From the NCBI RefSeq assembly GCF_025602895.1, contig NW_026516269.1:186001-250000 (forward strand): a stretch of 64,000 bases of DNA, in the 5' to 3' direction. Shown piece after piece: positions 1 through 9,996 of the stretch; position 1 is the stretch's first letter, and each line of letters opens with the position of its first letter. Source of the stretch: Polychytrium aggregatum (lineage: Eukaryota; Chytridiomycota; Chytridiomycetes; Polychytriales). The position numbers and the translations under genes were made by a program. Under the pieces are notes generated by a model that was not told the origin of the DNA, ran no database searches, and was given only the letters and a program-made list of their open reading frames with translations.

Positions 1-84
1 CTGTAAACCGTCCGAGGTCCGCAATTGAAGGTTGGAAGACGATTGGTTGAAGATGCGGGATCGGATATGGATGTATGGATGCGT

Positions 85-943
85 TCAGGCAGCACGGACA
101 TTGTCGACAAAATGTGGCAGAAGCGCGGCGAGAATACGTGAGTGATGAGTGTGCGAGGCAAGGAGGTTGGCCGAGCCAAGACCGCAGCAACAAGTAGGCA
201 GACGGGACGAGACAGTACCGGCGCTGGTCGAGACGCCTTGTGGGTTCTGGCAGTTGTTCGAGTTTTGAGTGAGGTATACATAGAGTTTGGTACCAGAGTC
301 GATGATCACGTCGGCCTGGAAGGTGTCATAGAGGCTGAGGTCGGCGCACGGCTGTGAGGAGGCAAGAGATGGGAGAGACACGGCGATGCAGACCGATGAG
401 CGAAAGCGGTCAAACAAGAGGCAGAGGAGATGGCAGCGGGATAGCCGAATCAGAGCGGGCGGGCGAATACTTGGCGGTGGGCACCGGGTGTGCCAGGCAA
501 TCATGGTCACTCACAAAACTCAGATACCTGGAGAGGGAAGGCAGCATGAGCATCCCAAGAAGCAGGCAATGAGAGCAGGGAATCGATGTTGCCCCTAGCC
601 TCGATCTGGGCGAGACCGACCCGAAACCAACACCGGGGCCGATGCAGACAGCCTCTCCCGATCCATACAGGCACGGACAGCTCGGCGCAACATACCAGAA
701 ATCAACGACGTTGGGCAGCCCGGCGTGGCTCGGGGGATTGGGAGGCCCGGGCTGGGCAGTGACGGTGAAGCCGCTGGGACTGGAGCCTGGGCTGTACGAG
801 ATGTACGAGTTCCAGTCGGCGCCTATCGAGGCAATCTGGCCAAGAGGGGCATTTGGGAAGCACTGCTGGGCAGCAGAGGCAGTCATAACGAAAGCTAGAC
901 CCAGTGCCGCAAGCGATAAGCGGCGGTCGACGGAGACAAGCAT
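85..943 (-). CDS. Putative secreted cysteine-containing protein, two exons, 3' end uncertain
   Basis: Exon 1 is 943..515 and exon 2 is 351..85. The ATG at 943 opens a signal peptide-like start (LSLAALGLAFVMTASA, then AQQC). A GTGAGT donor follows exactly 143 codons, and the acceptor (CCTCACAG) restarts in phase 0 with PCADLSLYDTF. The mature part is rich in Gly, Pro, Ser and Cys (APSCPCLYGSGEAVC; NSNNCQNPQGVSTS), which suits an extracellular protein of about 231 aa. I recognise no family. The last 45 or so codons look non-conserved. A GTACTG near 206 could be a donor to an exon outside the window, so the C-terminus is doubtful. Earlier GT sites in exon 1 (near 620-630) are alternative donors. 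Confidence 0.6.
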
Positions 944-1613
944 GGTCAGGGAGGACCGACCAGCGTTTAGGAGAGATGGGGGCCGATGCGCAACAGGGTC
1001 GACGGCTGACGAAGACGGGGCTGAGGTTGGAGCAGACGAGGAGAGAACCGAAGATGAAGACGAAGCGATGAAAGCCAGACAGAGGACACGATCGGCACGA
1101 CGGCGATGCAACGCAAATGCAACGCAAATGCAAGGCAGGCACAACAGCAACAGCAATAGCAACAACAGCAGCAGCAATAGCAACAACAGCGAATATGCAG
1201 GATGAGTACAAAGGTAGCACAGACAGCCAGGGCGGATACAACCAGGGCCGACAAAGGGGGGGTCGGGACACAGACAAGAGCAAGGGGCCTGTCGCGTGGC
1301 AGTGTCACCACACGGCACTGTGGGGAGAGGGACAGCGGTACAGCCGGCGCGGGGGCGTGCGCGTGGCACAAGCCCGTGAGCGGGTGGTGGGTGTACAAGA
1401 GAGTGCACACCGACGTCGCACAGTCCTGTTCAGGGTGCGTGTACCGGAGCACAGAACGCGGAAAGCCCGCGACAGAGACAGCCCCCGTGCCACACCTCGC
1501 ACAGCGCGCGTGCGCGCCGAGCAAGCCATCGGGAAAACAGGGCGCGGCGCACAACGAGCAAGCGAGTGAAAAACGTGCAAACGGAAGGATGAGCAAAACA
1601 ACGGTGTGCAAAA
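944..1613. other. Intergenic region upstream of the secreted protein gene
   Basis: No gene is supported. At about 1100-1195 it holds an imperfect CAA/CAG/AAT-rich tract (plus strand) that produces long spurious open frames on both strands. The rest is GC-rich sequence likely to contain the promoter of the minus-strand gene starting at 943. Confidence 0.5.
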
Positions 1614-1684
1614 TGCCATGACCTGGAATCGAACCAGGGTCGGTGCGGCCACAACGCAATGTACTACCACTATACTATCATGGC
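1614..1684 (-). tRNA. tRNA-His (GTG)
   Basis: Read on the minus strand, the acceptor stem GCCATGA pairs with TCATGGC, followed by discriminator A. The D arm is GTAT...GTAC. The anticodon stem TTGCG/CGCA closes the loop TTGTGGC with anticodon GTG. The T arm contains the B-box-like GGTTCGATTCC. No intron is present. A TTTT run lies just downstream on the minus strand (1613 and below), a plausible Pol III terminator. The -1 G of mature tRNA-His is not encoded, as is usual in eukaryotes. Confidence 0.96.
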
Positions 1685-1693
1685 TGGTGTGAT

Positions 1694-1776
1694 TGGTGAC
1701 AGTGGGATTCGAACCCACGCCTCTTGCGAGATCCGAACTTGAGTCGGACGCCTTAGACCGACTCGGCCATATCACC
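1694..1776 (-). tRNA. tRNA-Leu (CAA)
   Basis: Read on the minus strand, the acceptor stem GGTGATA pairs with TGTCACC and discriminator A follows. The anticodon stem TCCGA/TCGGA encloses CTCAAGT, anticodon CAA. A long variable arm (class II) and a T arm with GGTTCGAATCC complete the fold. There is no intron, although tRNA-Leu(CAA) genes carry one in many fungi. It ends only 9 bp upstream of the tRNA-His gene, with no T-run between them. Confidence 0.96.
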
Positions 1777-2056
1777 CTGTTTCGGCACATCGATACTGGG
1801 ACTATAACCAAATCAGTTCATCACTCATTCACCAAACACACGTGACACACCACACCACATGACACACCACATCACTCACACCACATTGCTCACTCCATTT
1901 TGCTCACCCTACCCACAACCCACCCATCACACGAACAACATTCACTGTGTGTGGGCTACGCCGCCGCATGTGGTATTGAGGCTGTCTATTGCTCCATCAG
2001 CCCCCGTTGACATCGCCGTCCGCCTCGCCCCCTCTTGGCCCTCCGTTGTGTCTCGC

Positions 2057-5000
2057 TCACAGCCGCCTCAGGCGCTTCTGCTCCTCGAGCTGGATAAGCA
2101 GGTCGTGAAGCTGCTCGCGGTATGCCGCTTTCATATCCTCGATATCCGCCTCGAGCTCCTCGACCTTCTCTGTCTTCTCGCCCAGCATCTCGAGCGCCGA
2201 GTCATATCTGCGTCCGGTTGTGTCTGCCATCAGCACCTGAGGTACGGCAGTGTTCCTTCAATGCATGAACGCTCGTACCGACATGTTCTTACCGTTCCGT
2301 CAAGCTGCGGTACTCGGTCTCCAATCGGGCTAGTTTCTGCACATCCCGCTTCCTGTTTGCATCAGCAACCAAGATCAGCCTCCATAACACGCGCGATGAA
2401 CCTCGCCCTGACATAACCGGCAGCTCGACTGGCTCTGGTCACACTCACATGATATCAAGATCGTGTGTGACTTTGACAAGCTCCTCGGCCAACTCATCTG
2501 TCGAGAGATCCGAGACATGTTTCGTTAGTATCGCCAGGGCAAGACAGTCGCCTCTGAACACAGCGCATGGTGCCCTCCTCCATTTCCCGGCACGCAGCCG
2601 CTGTTGTCGAGTGCCAAGTTGGCGGGCTAGCGTGATGGCACATGGGCCAATTGCAAGCCACATAAGCCCCCTTGCCCAAGCGTGGCACCTTACCCCGTGT
2701 CTGCGTCGTTATCTTGAGCTGGGCTTGCAGTGCTGAGACTTGCGACTGACTCTGGCGCAAGGCGGACACCAGTTTGTCGATCGTAATTGCAGGGCTTGTG
2801 CCCGATGTGATGCTCTCACCGAGTCCGAAAGCCCCATCGCCTCCCTGCGGCGTCTGACGTTGGAGTTTAGTATTATAGGCCGATTCTTACGCTCTCGGCT
2901 CCTCAAGACAGACACGAATGTGCTTTGGGCGTGCCGAACAACAAACCTTGACTGAATAGCTTGATGCAGCTGTGTATTCTGACGGTCGGGGCGATCTCGC
3001 TGCGGGCGAGAGCACGGGGCTTCCTGTTAGCCCAATGTTCAGATCGAGTTTCAAGTCTGATCGGTCCCGCTGTCGCTTGCGTTCTTGGAGGAGCCTGTCC
3101 TCATGTAACCGGCGCTCTTCACTGAGCAACCGATCGAGCTTCCTCTATTATGCAGTGGCCAAAGACACAGTGAGTCATAGTCCATGATCGACAAAGAGCC
3201 CGAGGAATGCGTCGCACACGGCGCCTTACGTCATAGTCGTCGCTAGCTTCGCGCATTGCCCGCTGGTGCTCGGCTCGGAGCTTATCCTTTTCATCGCGAA
3301 GGGCTCCGATCGTCTGCTCCGCTTGCTCAAGCCTTTGGCGCTCGGACTGGTCGATGCCATTGGGTGGTAAGAAGGACATGTTCATTGTGGCGTCATAATG
3401 TCTCGCCGGTTGTACCAGTCGCTCGTGTCCGTCACGTTGTTCTACGCTTGCTTAGGTATCGCACAAGGCTTCAGGTTTGGCAAAGCTGCAATATGTCCGC
3501 CATCTCAAAATCGAGAATGGCTCGGTCACTGCACATACCTGCAGCGCTTTTTCAAGCTCCTCTCGCTGTGCTTGCTCGTGTTTGGCTGCGGATTCGATGG
3601 CCTTGTTGCTCGCCAGCTGGGATGTCGTGGATTCGGCGTCAGTGCCAATCGACACCTCGAGGAGAGCAACGAGCACCAGTGTCTGTGTCCTGCGTTCGTG
3701 GCGCCCTTACCAGCTTCTCGTACTTGTTCGACCACTCCGTCTCCGCTTGCAACGATGCGTTGAGTTTGGCCTCGCATTCACGAATCCGAAGAGTCAGACT
3801 GGCTTTGAGTCAGCAAATTGTCCGTCATCCAGGTATCCCTCCCGTCGCTCCCGGTGTCTAACGGATGAGGGAATTACTCACGAGCCCTCTACTTCCTGCC
3901 ACCCGCTGTTTGACTTTGCCAATTGTGCCTGTAGAATCTCGATTTGGCGCAGCAATGGCTTTTCTCGCATTTCTTGCGAAACAAAGGTGAGATCTTCGCT
4001 CTTGGCCTCGGCTGCTTGTAACTTGGCATGCAGTGACTGTGATGTCCAGTGGCGACGATGAGCCCGCGCAAAGTCCGACCGCGTACATGCTTGGAGCACA
4101 GTCGCATGCATACGATCTCAAGTGCACAGATACGTCGGTATGACACTTACAGCAACTTCGTGTCGGAGAGCGTCTGAACAAAGCCACCACAGCGAGATGC
4201 AGTCAGATTTACGAGGAGTCACAGTACTGAATGTATCGCCCATCAGCCGATCTGAATGCGGGATGAAGCAGCCCCGCAATGCGATCAGCGATACCTTCTC
4301 GGAGTCCAGATTCCTCCTCGACTGCCGACAGCGACAGACGAAGCTCATAGATCTGCAGACACACAATGTTAAACAGCAGCGCCATGTATCAGTGACTGCG
4401 ACGGAAGCAGTGCGCGCTCGGTTGACCCACTGATCGATGCACCTGCGATCTTGCAGCCCACCCACGGTGCGTCCACAAAGCAATCCATACTTCTCGGCGC
4501 AGACTCTGATCCGTGATGTCGGACGAGATCTTGAGTTCGGCAAGTTGCTTCTCAAGCTCTGTGTTCTCGTGGGCCTGCACTCCATCGGTAGTCCAATCCA
4601 GCAGACGGGATCAAAGTGGTGCTTTGCTATCAGTACGCTGCTGCGAGCATTCACCAAGACTCTGTATCACAGATAAATGGAGCTGCCGACCAACCATAGC
4701 TTCGAGTGCTTGTGTCTGGGCTGCTGCGACTGCCTCTGCGTTCTGCTGCCTGAGTTCGCTGATTTCTTTCCAAGACCTATCGAGTGCGCTCTGCAGACGG
4801 AAGTAAGCGCAATGATCGGTTGGGGGCTGAATCAGTCATCTCCCATCGATCAATCTTGACGATGGCCAGGAAAGCGCATACCTGGGTGTCCGCCTGTAGC
4901 TCGCGCAGCACACCCATGTCACTCTCGAGCTTGATGTTCTGCGCGTGCTGCTTATCGTTCAGATCGGTGATGTTTCGAATATGATCTGATGTCGAGGCAA

Positions 5001-7245
5001 GATGCACAAAGTACCAGGGAGGTCAGCCCATCCAAGTTGCCTTCAGAGAAGCATGGCTCACCGCGATCACACAGGCCGAGTCGAGCTCCTACTCACCGAT
5101 CTGACGCTTTTCGGACTCGGCCATCCGAACGAGCTTCTCCTTCATCTCAGCCACCTCAACCGACGTCGATGTCTTGTACTTGATCAGCTCTTTGAGCTCC
5201 TTTTCTGTCTCGGATTCTTTGGCCCGAAGCTTCTTGATAATGTTGTTGTTCTTGAGCTCTTTCTTGGAAAGTGTCTCACCTGTCCGTCGACCAAGACAGA
5301 CATCAGAGATACATTTGCGCATCCTCCATCGACCCAGTGAGCTATCGTCTGTGGGGTTGCCTCAGACTGCATGACATGGCCGCTGGACTCGGTGGTGCTG
5401 AATTGACACCCCTTGCCAACGACAAACAGTCATCGTCGACATGGTACCTTCCCGCAAGAGCCCTCGAATAGTTTCCTCTTTTTCCTGCAGGCGCTTGATC
5501 AGCCCATCGACAGTCTCCTGGCTGACGCCTTTGTTCTGGGTCGACTTTTTGGTCTCGGCTCGTTCCTAGACATCGAGAAGAGCCCAAGCACAATGAGGCC
5601 GCCGTATCCATAGCTCGACCATCGTCCATAGGTCCACCATTGCCCGTGGTCACTCTAAGAGCGCAAGCATTCAGGCATGTCGTGCAGAACCGATGAGCTG
5701 TTGCGGCTACATACCCTCTCGGCCTGGGCAAGTCTGGCTTCCGCCAAAGCCGCCCTCTCTTCACAGACTCGAAGTGACTCGCGGAGTTGGTGAAGATGAT
5801 CCATATCCAGACAATTCTCGGGCGGCTCGGAGACCTTGGTCGTTTCCAGAGTGCTCGCGGCTGTCGTGTGTACATTCTCTGGCTTCGTTTCGTCAGGAGG
5901 GCGTGGAGGCTGGCTCGCCCAAGTGGAATGCTTGCCATCGTTGGGATGTACCGGCATGGAGGGACATGAAAAGTAGAGGTCGGTGTCCTTGGACAGCGAC
6001 AGTGCCTCGGCCTCTTCCAGCACAGTCTCGCCTGTGGACGTGGTATCTTGTGGCTCGGGCGACGGCGATAGAGACAACGACGGTGTTGGATCGCCTGGAT
6101 GGCGAGCGGCATATTTGCTGGCACCGACCACTGCGTCAATCGGGGCCATGTCTTCCCTGTCTGTCCCAGTCTGTGTATCGGACGGATCAGCTTCAATTTC
6201 GTGTATCGTCGTCGGCACCGGCGAATTCTGGCCGGGCGGAGGCTCGTGCGGTAAATCGTTGCTGGTCGCCGGTGCTTGATCAGCAGCGAAGTGCTCCGCT
6301 GGCTTGGGAAATCCGCCTGGGAGGTCGCCCTCAGGAACAACCGGAACGAAACCGTCCGAGACCGACTCGGGTACTTTTGAAGGACTGGGGCTCTCGACAT
6401 GACTCTCGGTGTGAGTCGCGAGCTCAGCTTCTGTCTGTTTGGCTGGCTCTATGGCTTGCACGATCGGTAGCTCCTCCGAGTTTGCATGTTCCGCTTGTTG
6501 GATGCATGGTGCAGTCTCTTCGACCCGGTCCTTCTGGGCCGATCGCGAGCCGCCCGTGATGCTTTTCAGACGAGACTCGAGGCTGGGTCGCGGTGAGTTG
6601 GCGAGTCGGGCTCGATCGATGGCAGGACTCGCCGGCCCAGAAGCAGCAGCGGCGGCACCAACAGCGGCAGCAGCAGCAGCACTGTCTGCTCGTGGCTGAG
6701 GCGACCCGAGCTTCGGGCTGGAGGAGTCGAGGTCTGCAAACATTGTCGAGAAAAAATCGTCTGTGTCGTGAGGGCCTGTCGAGCCGTGCGATCCGATTTG
6801 AGGCTGGAGCGTTGGGCCTGAAGCAGCGATACGATTCAACGGATCGGTGTGCCGTGGTTTGGCGGTAGCATTGGCAATGGGCTTGCCTTGATCATCTATA
6901 TGCCGGGTTCAGGGGATCGTTTTTCCAGGACATTTATGGAGAACGAAACCATGAGCCACGAGATCGGGAACCGACTCGATGAAGCGATGCTCACTGCAAT
7001 TGCAAGATCCCGGTCGATTGGTTTGCCGTTCATGCATCTCCCTGGATGCTCGCGCATCCGCCAGAGATCCTCTCCCTCTATCAGTGCCCGGCCCAGTGTG
7101 AAGATCGCGACTCGGACGTACCGACGGTCGCAGGCCGAATCTCAAGAACCTTATCAAAGTTGGATTCCACCGTCATGATGGTGTTTTTGATCCAGGAACC
7201 AGCATCCTGCGACTGCGACGCGATATTGGAGAGCCAGTTGTTCAT
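2057..7245 (-). CDS. TMF1: TMF1/Sgm1-type golgin (TATA element modulatory factor), 18 exons
   Basis: Joined exons (minus): 7245-7122, 6895-5715, 5565-5448, 5279-5097, 4985-4882, 4790-4695, 4574-4491, 4352-4295, 4173-4151, 4036-3882, 3798-3711, 3616-3539, 3346-3230, 3144-2947, 2844-2694, 2497-2449, 2352-2293, 2207-2057. All phases close to give 1,005 aa. The N-terminal helix (MNNWLSNIASQ...ESNFDKVLEI) resembles the start of metazoan TMF. A Ser/Pro/Glu-rich region runs to about residue 430. A coiled coil follows with the TMF DNA-binding-type segment (LIKRLQEKEETIRGLLREGE; KKELKNNNIIKKLRAKESE, about 455-500). The last 50 residues (RYDSALEMLGEKTEKVEELE) are the hallmark Rab6/TATA-binding coiled coil. 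Family role: Golgi tether binding Rab6/Ypt6 in retrograde traffic. Exon 9 is only 23 nt. The small exons rest on frame closure and donor consensus, not transcripts. Confidence 0.93.
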
Positions 7246-7880
7246 GGTTGGGCACGGCCGGAGGCCAGAGTCGATGCCGCGGCTTCAAGGCAGACCGATG
7301 CAGGGCCGATGCAGAGCCGATACGGGTAAGAGATCAGGACAAGCCGGGCCAGTCGGGTAGAGATCGGCACAGGCAGGATGATTGAAGACAGAGGTCAACC
7401 GGAGAAGGCGCGCTCATGAAAGGCGGCTCTCGGCAGCGACAGTCGAATCCAAACACCGATCGTCCGATATAGAGTGTGAGGCATCACCGCTCCTAGGCCA
7501 TTCGTGAGGAGTGCTTCAAATTCTGGTGGATATCTATATTGAAGGCATCAATACCACCATGGATTCCCGATCATGTATTGAGAACGGATGATGCCAACTG
7601 GAGGCGCCAAATCGGAATGGCAAGCATAAAGTGTTCAAATCGTGAATGTTGCAAATGCCAACTTCCATGCAGATATCAGGAAGCAGCACCCTGTTCGGCC
7701 GGGTGGGGAATCAAATGGAAAGCTCACGCAGTCTTTGATTCGTTTTGACAGGTCGTGCACTTGAGCTGCCTTGGTGGCGTTTCTACATTGGCTGACAAAT
7801 TGATACCCTCCTCGGTTGCGTCCTTGGCGACGGGTCCGCCGCCGGCCTGGATCGGGGTTCGTTTGATACCCTGCCCTGAG
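7246..7880. other. Divergent promoter region between TMF1 and the ART-like gene
   Basis: No convincing gene. It holds a short GCCGATGCAGG-type direct repeat (about 7293-7325) and AT-richer sequence towards 7500-7750. It lies between two divergently transcribed starts (7245 minus, 8038 plus). Confidence 0.5.
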
Positions 7881-7882
7881 CT

Positions 7883-7890
7883 ATAAAAGT
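7883..7890 (+). promoter_or_regulatory. TATA box of the ART-like gene
   Basis: TATAAAAG sits about 50 nt before the inferred 5' leader donor and about 155 nt before the spliced start codon. It is a close match to the TATA consensus, and I noticed no comparable one upstream of the other genes. TATA promoters usually mark regulated or stress-responsive genes. Confidence 0.65.
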
Positions 7891-7941
7891 GGCCACCCGC
7901 ACTCTGTCTGGACGCCCTCAAAGCAGACTCCGGCTTCCAAA

Positions 7942-8035
7942 GGTAAGCTGTCCTGTCCTGCCTGACTCGTCCTGTCCTGTCCTGCTCTCCTGCTTTGCGG
8001 TGTGGGAAGAGAGGCGTCTAACACCTTCATGGCAG
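7942..8035 (+). other. 5'UTR intron of the ART-like gene
   Basis: Donor GTAAGC after CAAAG, a CCTGT-rich pyrimidine stretch, branch-point-like CTAAC at about 8018 and acceptor CATGGCAG. Splicing removes the upstream ATG at 8029 and leaves the ATG at 8038 as the first start codon. Confidence 0.65.
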
Positions 8036-8037
8036 AT

Positions 8038-8628
8038 ATGACCATTTATTACAGGGCACTTCATCCGGACGAGTACTTGTCTGATGAGGAAGAGGGTTAT
8101 CAGTACCTTCTCATCTCAAACTTCAACGAATCGATCAGTCTCAGTCAACATCTCCTCGTGTGGGACCACGATTTCATGTCTCCGACTCCATTCATTTCGA
8201 CGACAACCGATCCCCAATGGGTTGTGTTCCACGCAACCCGCCAGGCCAATTTTGAAGGGGCCGTGCGAAGAATATTGGTTTTCGCAACCAATACCGAGCC
8301 CGTGTTTGATTTCACGAAGAAATCGAAGCCAGAATTGATCAGGGCTTTCCAAGGTATAACCGAATCCAGTGATGAAGAGTCTGAAAGGGCCGTTAACTTC
8401 GGTAGAAGTGCGCATGAAGTCGTTTTTCGCAGAGACTTGAGAGTCAGATATGCGCATATCGTTGAATTGGATGATAGTTTCGAATTGTTTGCCCCCAAAA
8501 CAACCTTTAATGCTTGGAAGAAGGATGAGTTGAATTCCGATATGCAGGATAAAATAGCCAGTTTGTTTGCCGCCGCAGAAGATGATATTCTTTCTCAACT
8601 CTTGGGCGAGGTGCATATTGAAGAATAG
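8038..8628 (+). CDS. Small protein with ADP-ribosyltransferase-like (R-S-E) motif pattern
   Basis: A single coding exon of 196 aa. The start at 8038 is chosen because a 5'UTR intron with CTAAC branch point ends at 8035; unspliced RNA would start at 8029 and add three residues. The protein has no signal peptide or membrane segment. An arginine in the first strand (IYYRALHPDEY, R6), a serine motif (PTPFISTTTDPQW, S54) and a glutamate strand (AHEVVFRRDL, E127) fall in the order seen in R-S-E ADP-ribosyltransferase-like folds and in fungal domains of unknown function of that type. That is motif reading, not a proven homology. Codon use is visibly more AT-rich than in neighbouring genes, which may point to transfer or recent birth. 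The target and activity are unknown. Confidence 0.7.
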   Translation: MTIYYRALHPDEYLSDEEEGYQYLLISNFNESISLSQHLLVWDHDFMSPTPFISTTTDPQWVVFHATRQANFEGAVRRILVFATNTEPVFDFTKKSKPELIRAFQGITESSDEESERAVNFGRSAHEVVFRRDLRVRYAHIVELDDSFELFAPKTTFNAWKKDELNSDMQDKIASLFAAAEDDILSQLLGEVHIEE

Positions 8629-8905
8629 GAGTGCTTTTTCTTTCAAACGTGAATCATCCCCATTGTGATGACCAAGTCATCCCGACTCTTGTATTTTGTC
8701 AAGTGCAACAAGGATTTTGAATATATTATGCAATAGTCAACCGGACCCTCCGCCATATCCGGGGACCAAGTGCAACCGACGAGTACGGCCCCAGAGAGCA
8801 AGGGGATGGTGGGGGTAATATCCGCGTCGACATTCGATATCCAGCATTGGCCTGGTGCTGTTTCTCACTCCACGGAGATGAGAGTGCCGATTGACGACGA
8901 GCGAG

Positions 8906-9777
8906 TCACTTGGAGCTTTGCTTGTACATTTTCGTATCGAGGATTTGCACACCGCACATGGCACAGATGCCTGCAGATCGCCAGAGAGGCAGTGAGCGCA
9001 GGCATCTCAGGCAATCAGCTCCCATCCGTTGCTGCATCGCATCGAAGCGCTGGCGTTTCGGACATCCACCCCCCTTCGCCAGTCCTCGAACTCTTGGCTT
9101 TTCAATGGCCTCGCCGCGGTCGACTGAGAGAGTGCCGGTCGAACGCACAGCACCGCTTACCGTTCTTGTAGGCACACCCCTGGCAGTAAAACGAGCCCCG
9201 CTGGTGGACGTTCTGCTTGCAGATCCGGCACTTGGCCTCGTACGGGGAGAATTTTTGGCGGCTTCGGCCCGAAAGCAGCTTGTTCTCGTTGAGCTTGCGC
9301 CCGGACGAACCCACCTTGGCGTTCGAGGATCCTTCTTTCCAGGTGTCGGGCGCCGCCAGCGTCCCAAGCTTCCGTTCACCTGCATCGATAGGGCCGCTTG
9401 AGGGTTAAACTGTGTGGCGCTGCCAGGACGTTTGCTGCTCGCTGCCGATCACCCTCAGCGGGCTGCCTCTTGCGCAGATGCCCAAGCAGGAGTTTGTGTA
9501 TTGGAGGGCAGGCATCGGCATCGGCATCGGCATCGGCATCGGCATCGGCATCGGCATCGGCATCGGCATCGGCATCGGCATCGGCATCGGCATCGGCATC
9601 GGCATCGGCATCGGCATCGGCATCGGCATCGGCATCGGCATCGGCATCGGCATCGGCATCGGCATCGGCATCGGCATCGGCATCGGCATCGGCATCGGCA
9701 TCGGCATCGGCATCGGCATGCCCACCGAGCGGCCTTGCATCCATGCACAGCCGCAACTCACATTTAGCGCAGACCAT
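8906..9777 (-). CDS. CRIPT: CRIPT, cysteine-rich PDZ-binding protein family, 3 exons
   Basis: Joined exons 9777-9762, 9379-9161 and 8970-8906 give 99 aa, against about 101 in animals. Exon 1 is just 16 nt (MVCAK plus the first base of the next Cys codon). The protein carries the family's four CxxC pairs: [34 protein letters not shown] and [13 protein letters not shown]. The conserved core [10 protein letters not shown] and C-terminal YKQSS are intact. CRIPT is a conserved zinc-binding protein found in the activated minor (U12-type) spliceosome in animals; its PDZ role is metazoan. Intron 1 (9380-9761, 382 nt) carries a pure GGCATC array. The gene converges with the ART-like gene, 277 bp apart. 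Confidence 0.97.
9511..9714. repeat. (GGCATC)34 hexanucleotide microsatellite in CRIPT intron 1
   Basis: Thirty-four uninterrupted copies of GGCATC (GATGCC on the CRIPT sense strand), ending in GGCATG. It fills over half of the 382-nt first intron and generates stop-free frames in several readings on both strands, all spurious. Confidence 0.98.
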
Positions 9778-9996
9778 CGCGGGCCGGGGCGATCTGACGA
9801 AGGCGAAGCGGGACAGAGCAGGCGAGGGCGAATCATGCCAGTTTGTGTCACGCTGCCGATTCTGGAGGCGAGATGCTGTTGACGGACACAACACATGCAC
9901 TCCATTCTGTCTCCAGGCAGCCAGCGTACTTTGGAGGGGGGAATACACATGCGACAAGGGGGGGGGTGCCTATTGGGGTTGCTGCGACACAACAGT

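Noticed and set aside
410-1408. 332-aa minus frame starting far upstream of the secreted protein
   Set aside because: The part before the ATG at 943 is low-complexity Leu/Cys/Ser from a CAG/CAA repeat; the signal peptide start at 943 is the sensible one.
9511-9714. CRISPR-like array
   Set aside because: There are no spacers; it is a simple hexanucleotide microsatellite in a eukaryotic intron.
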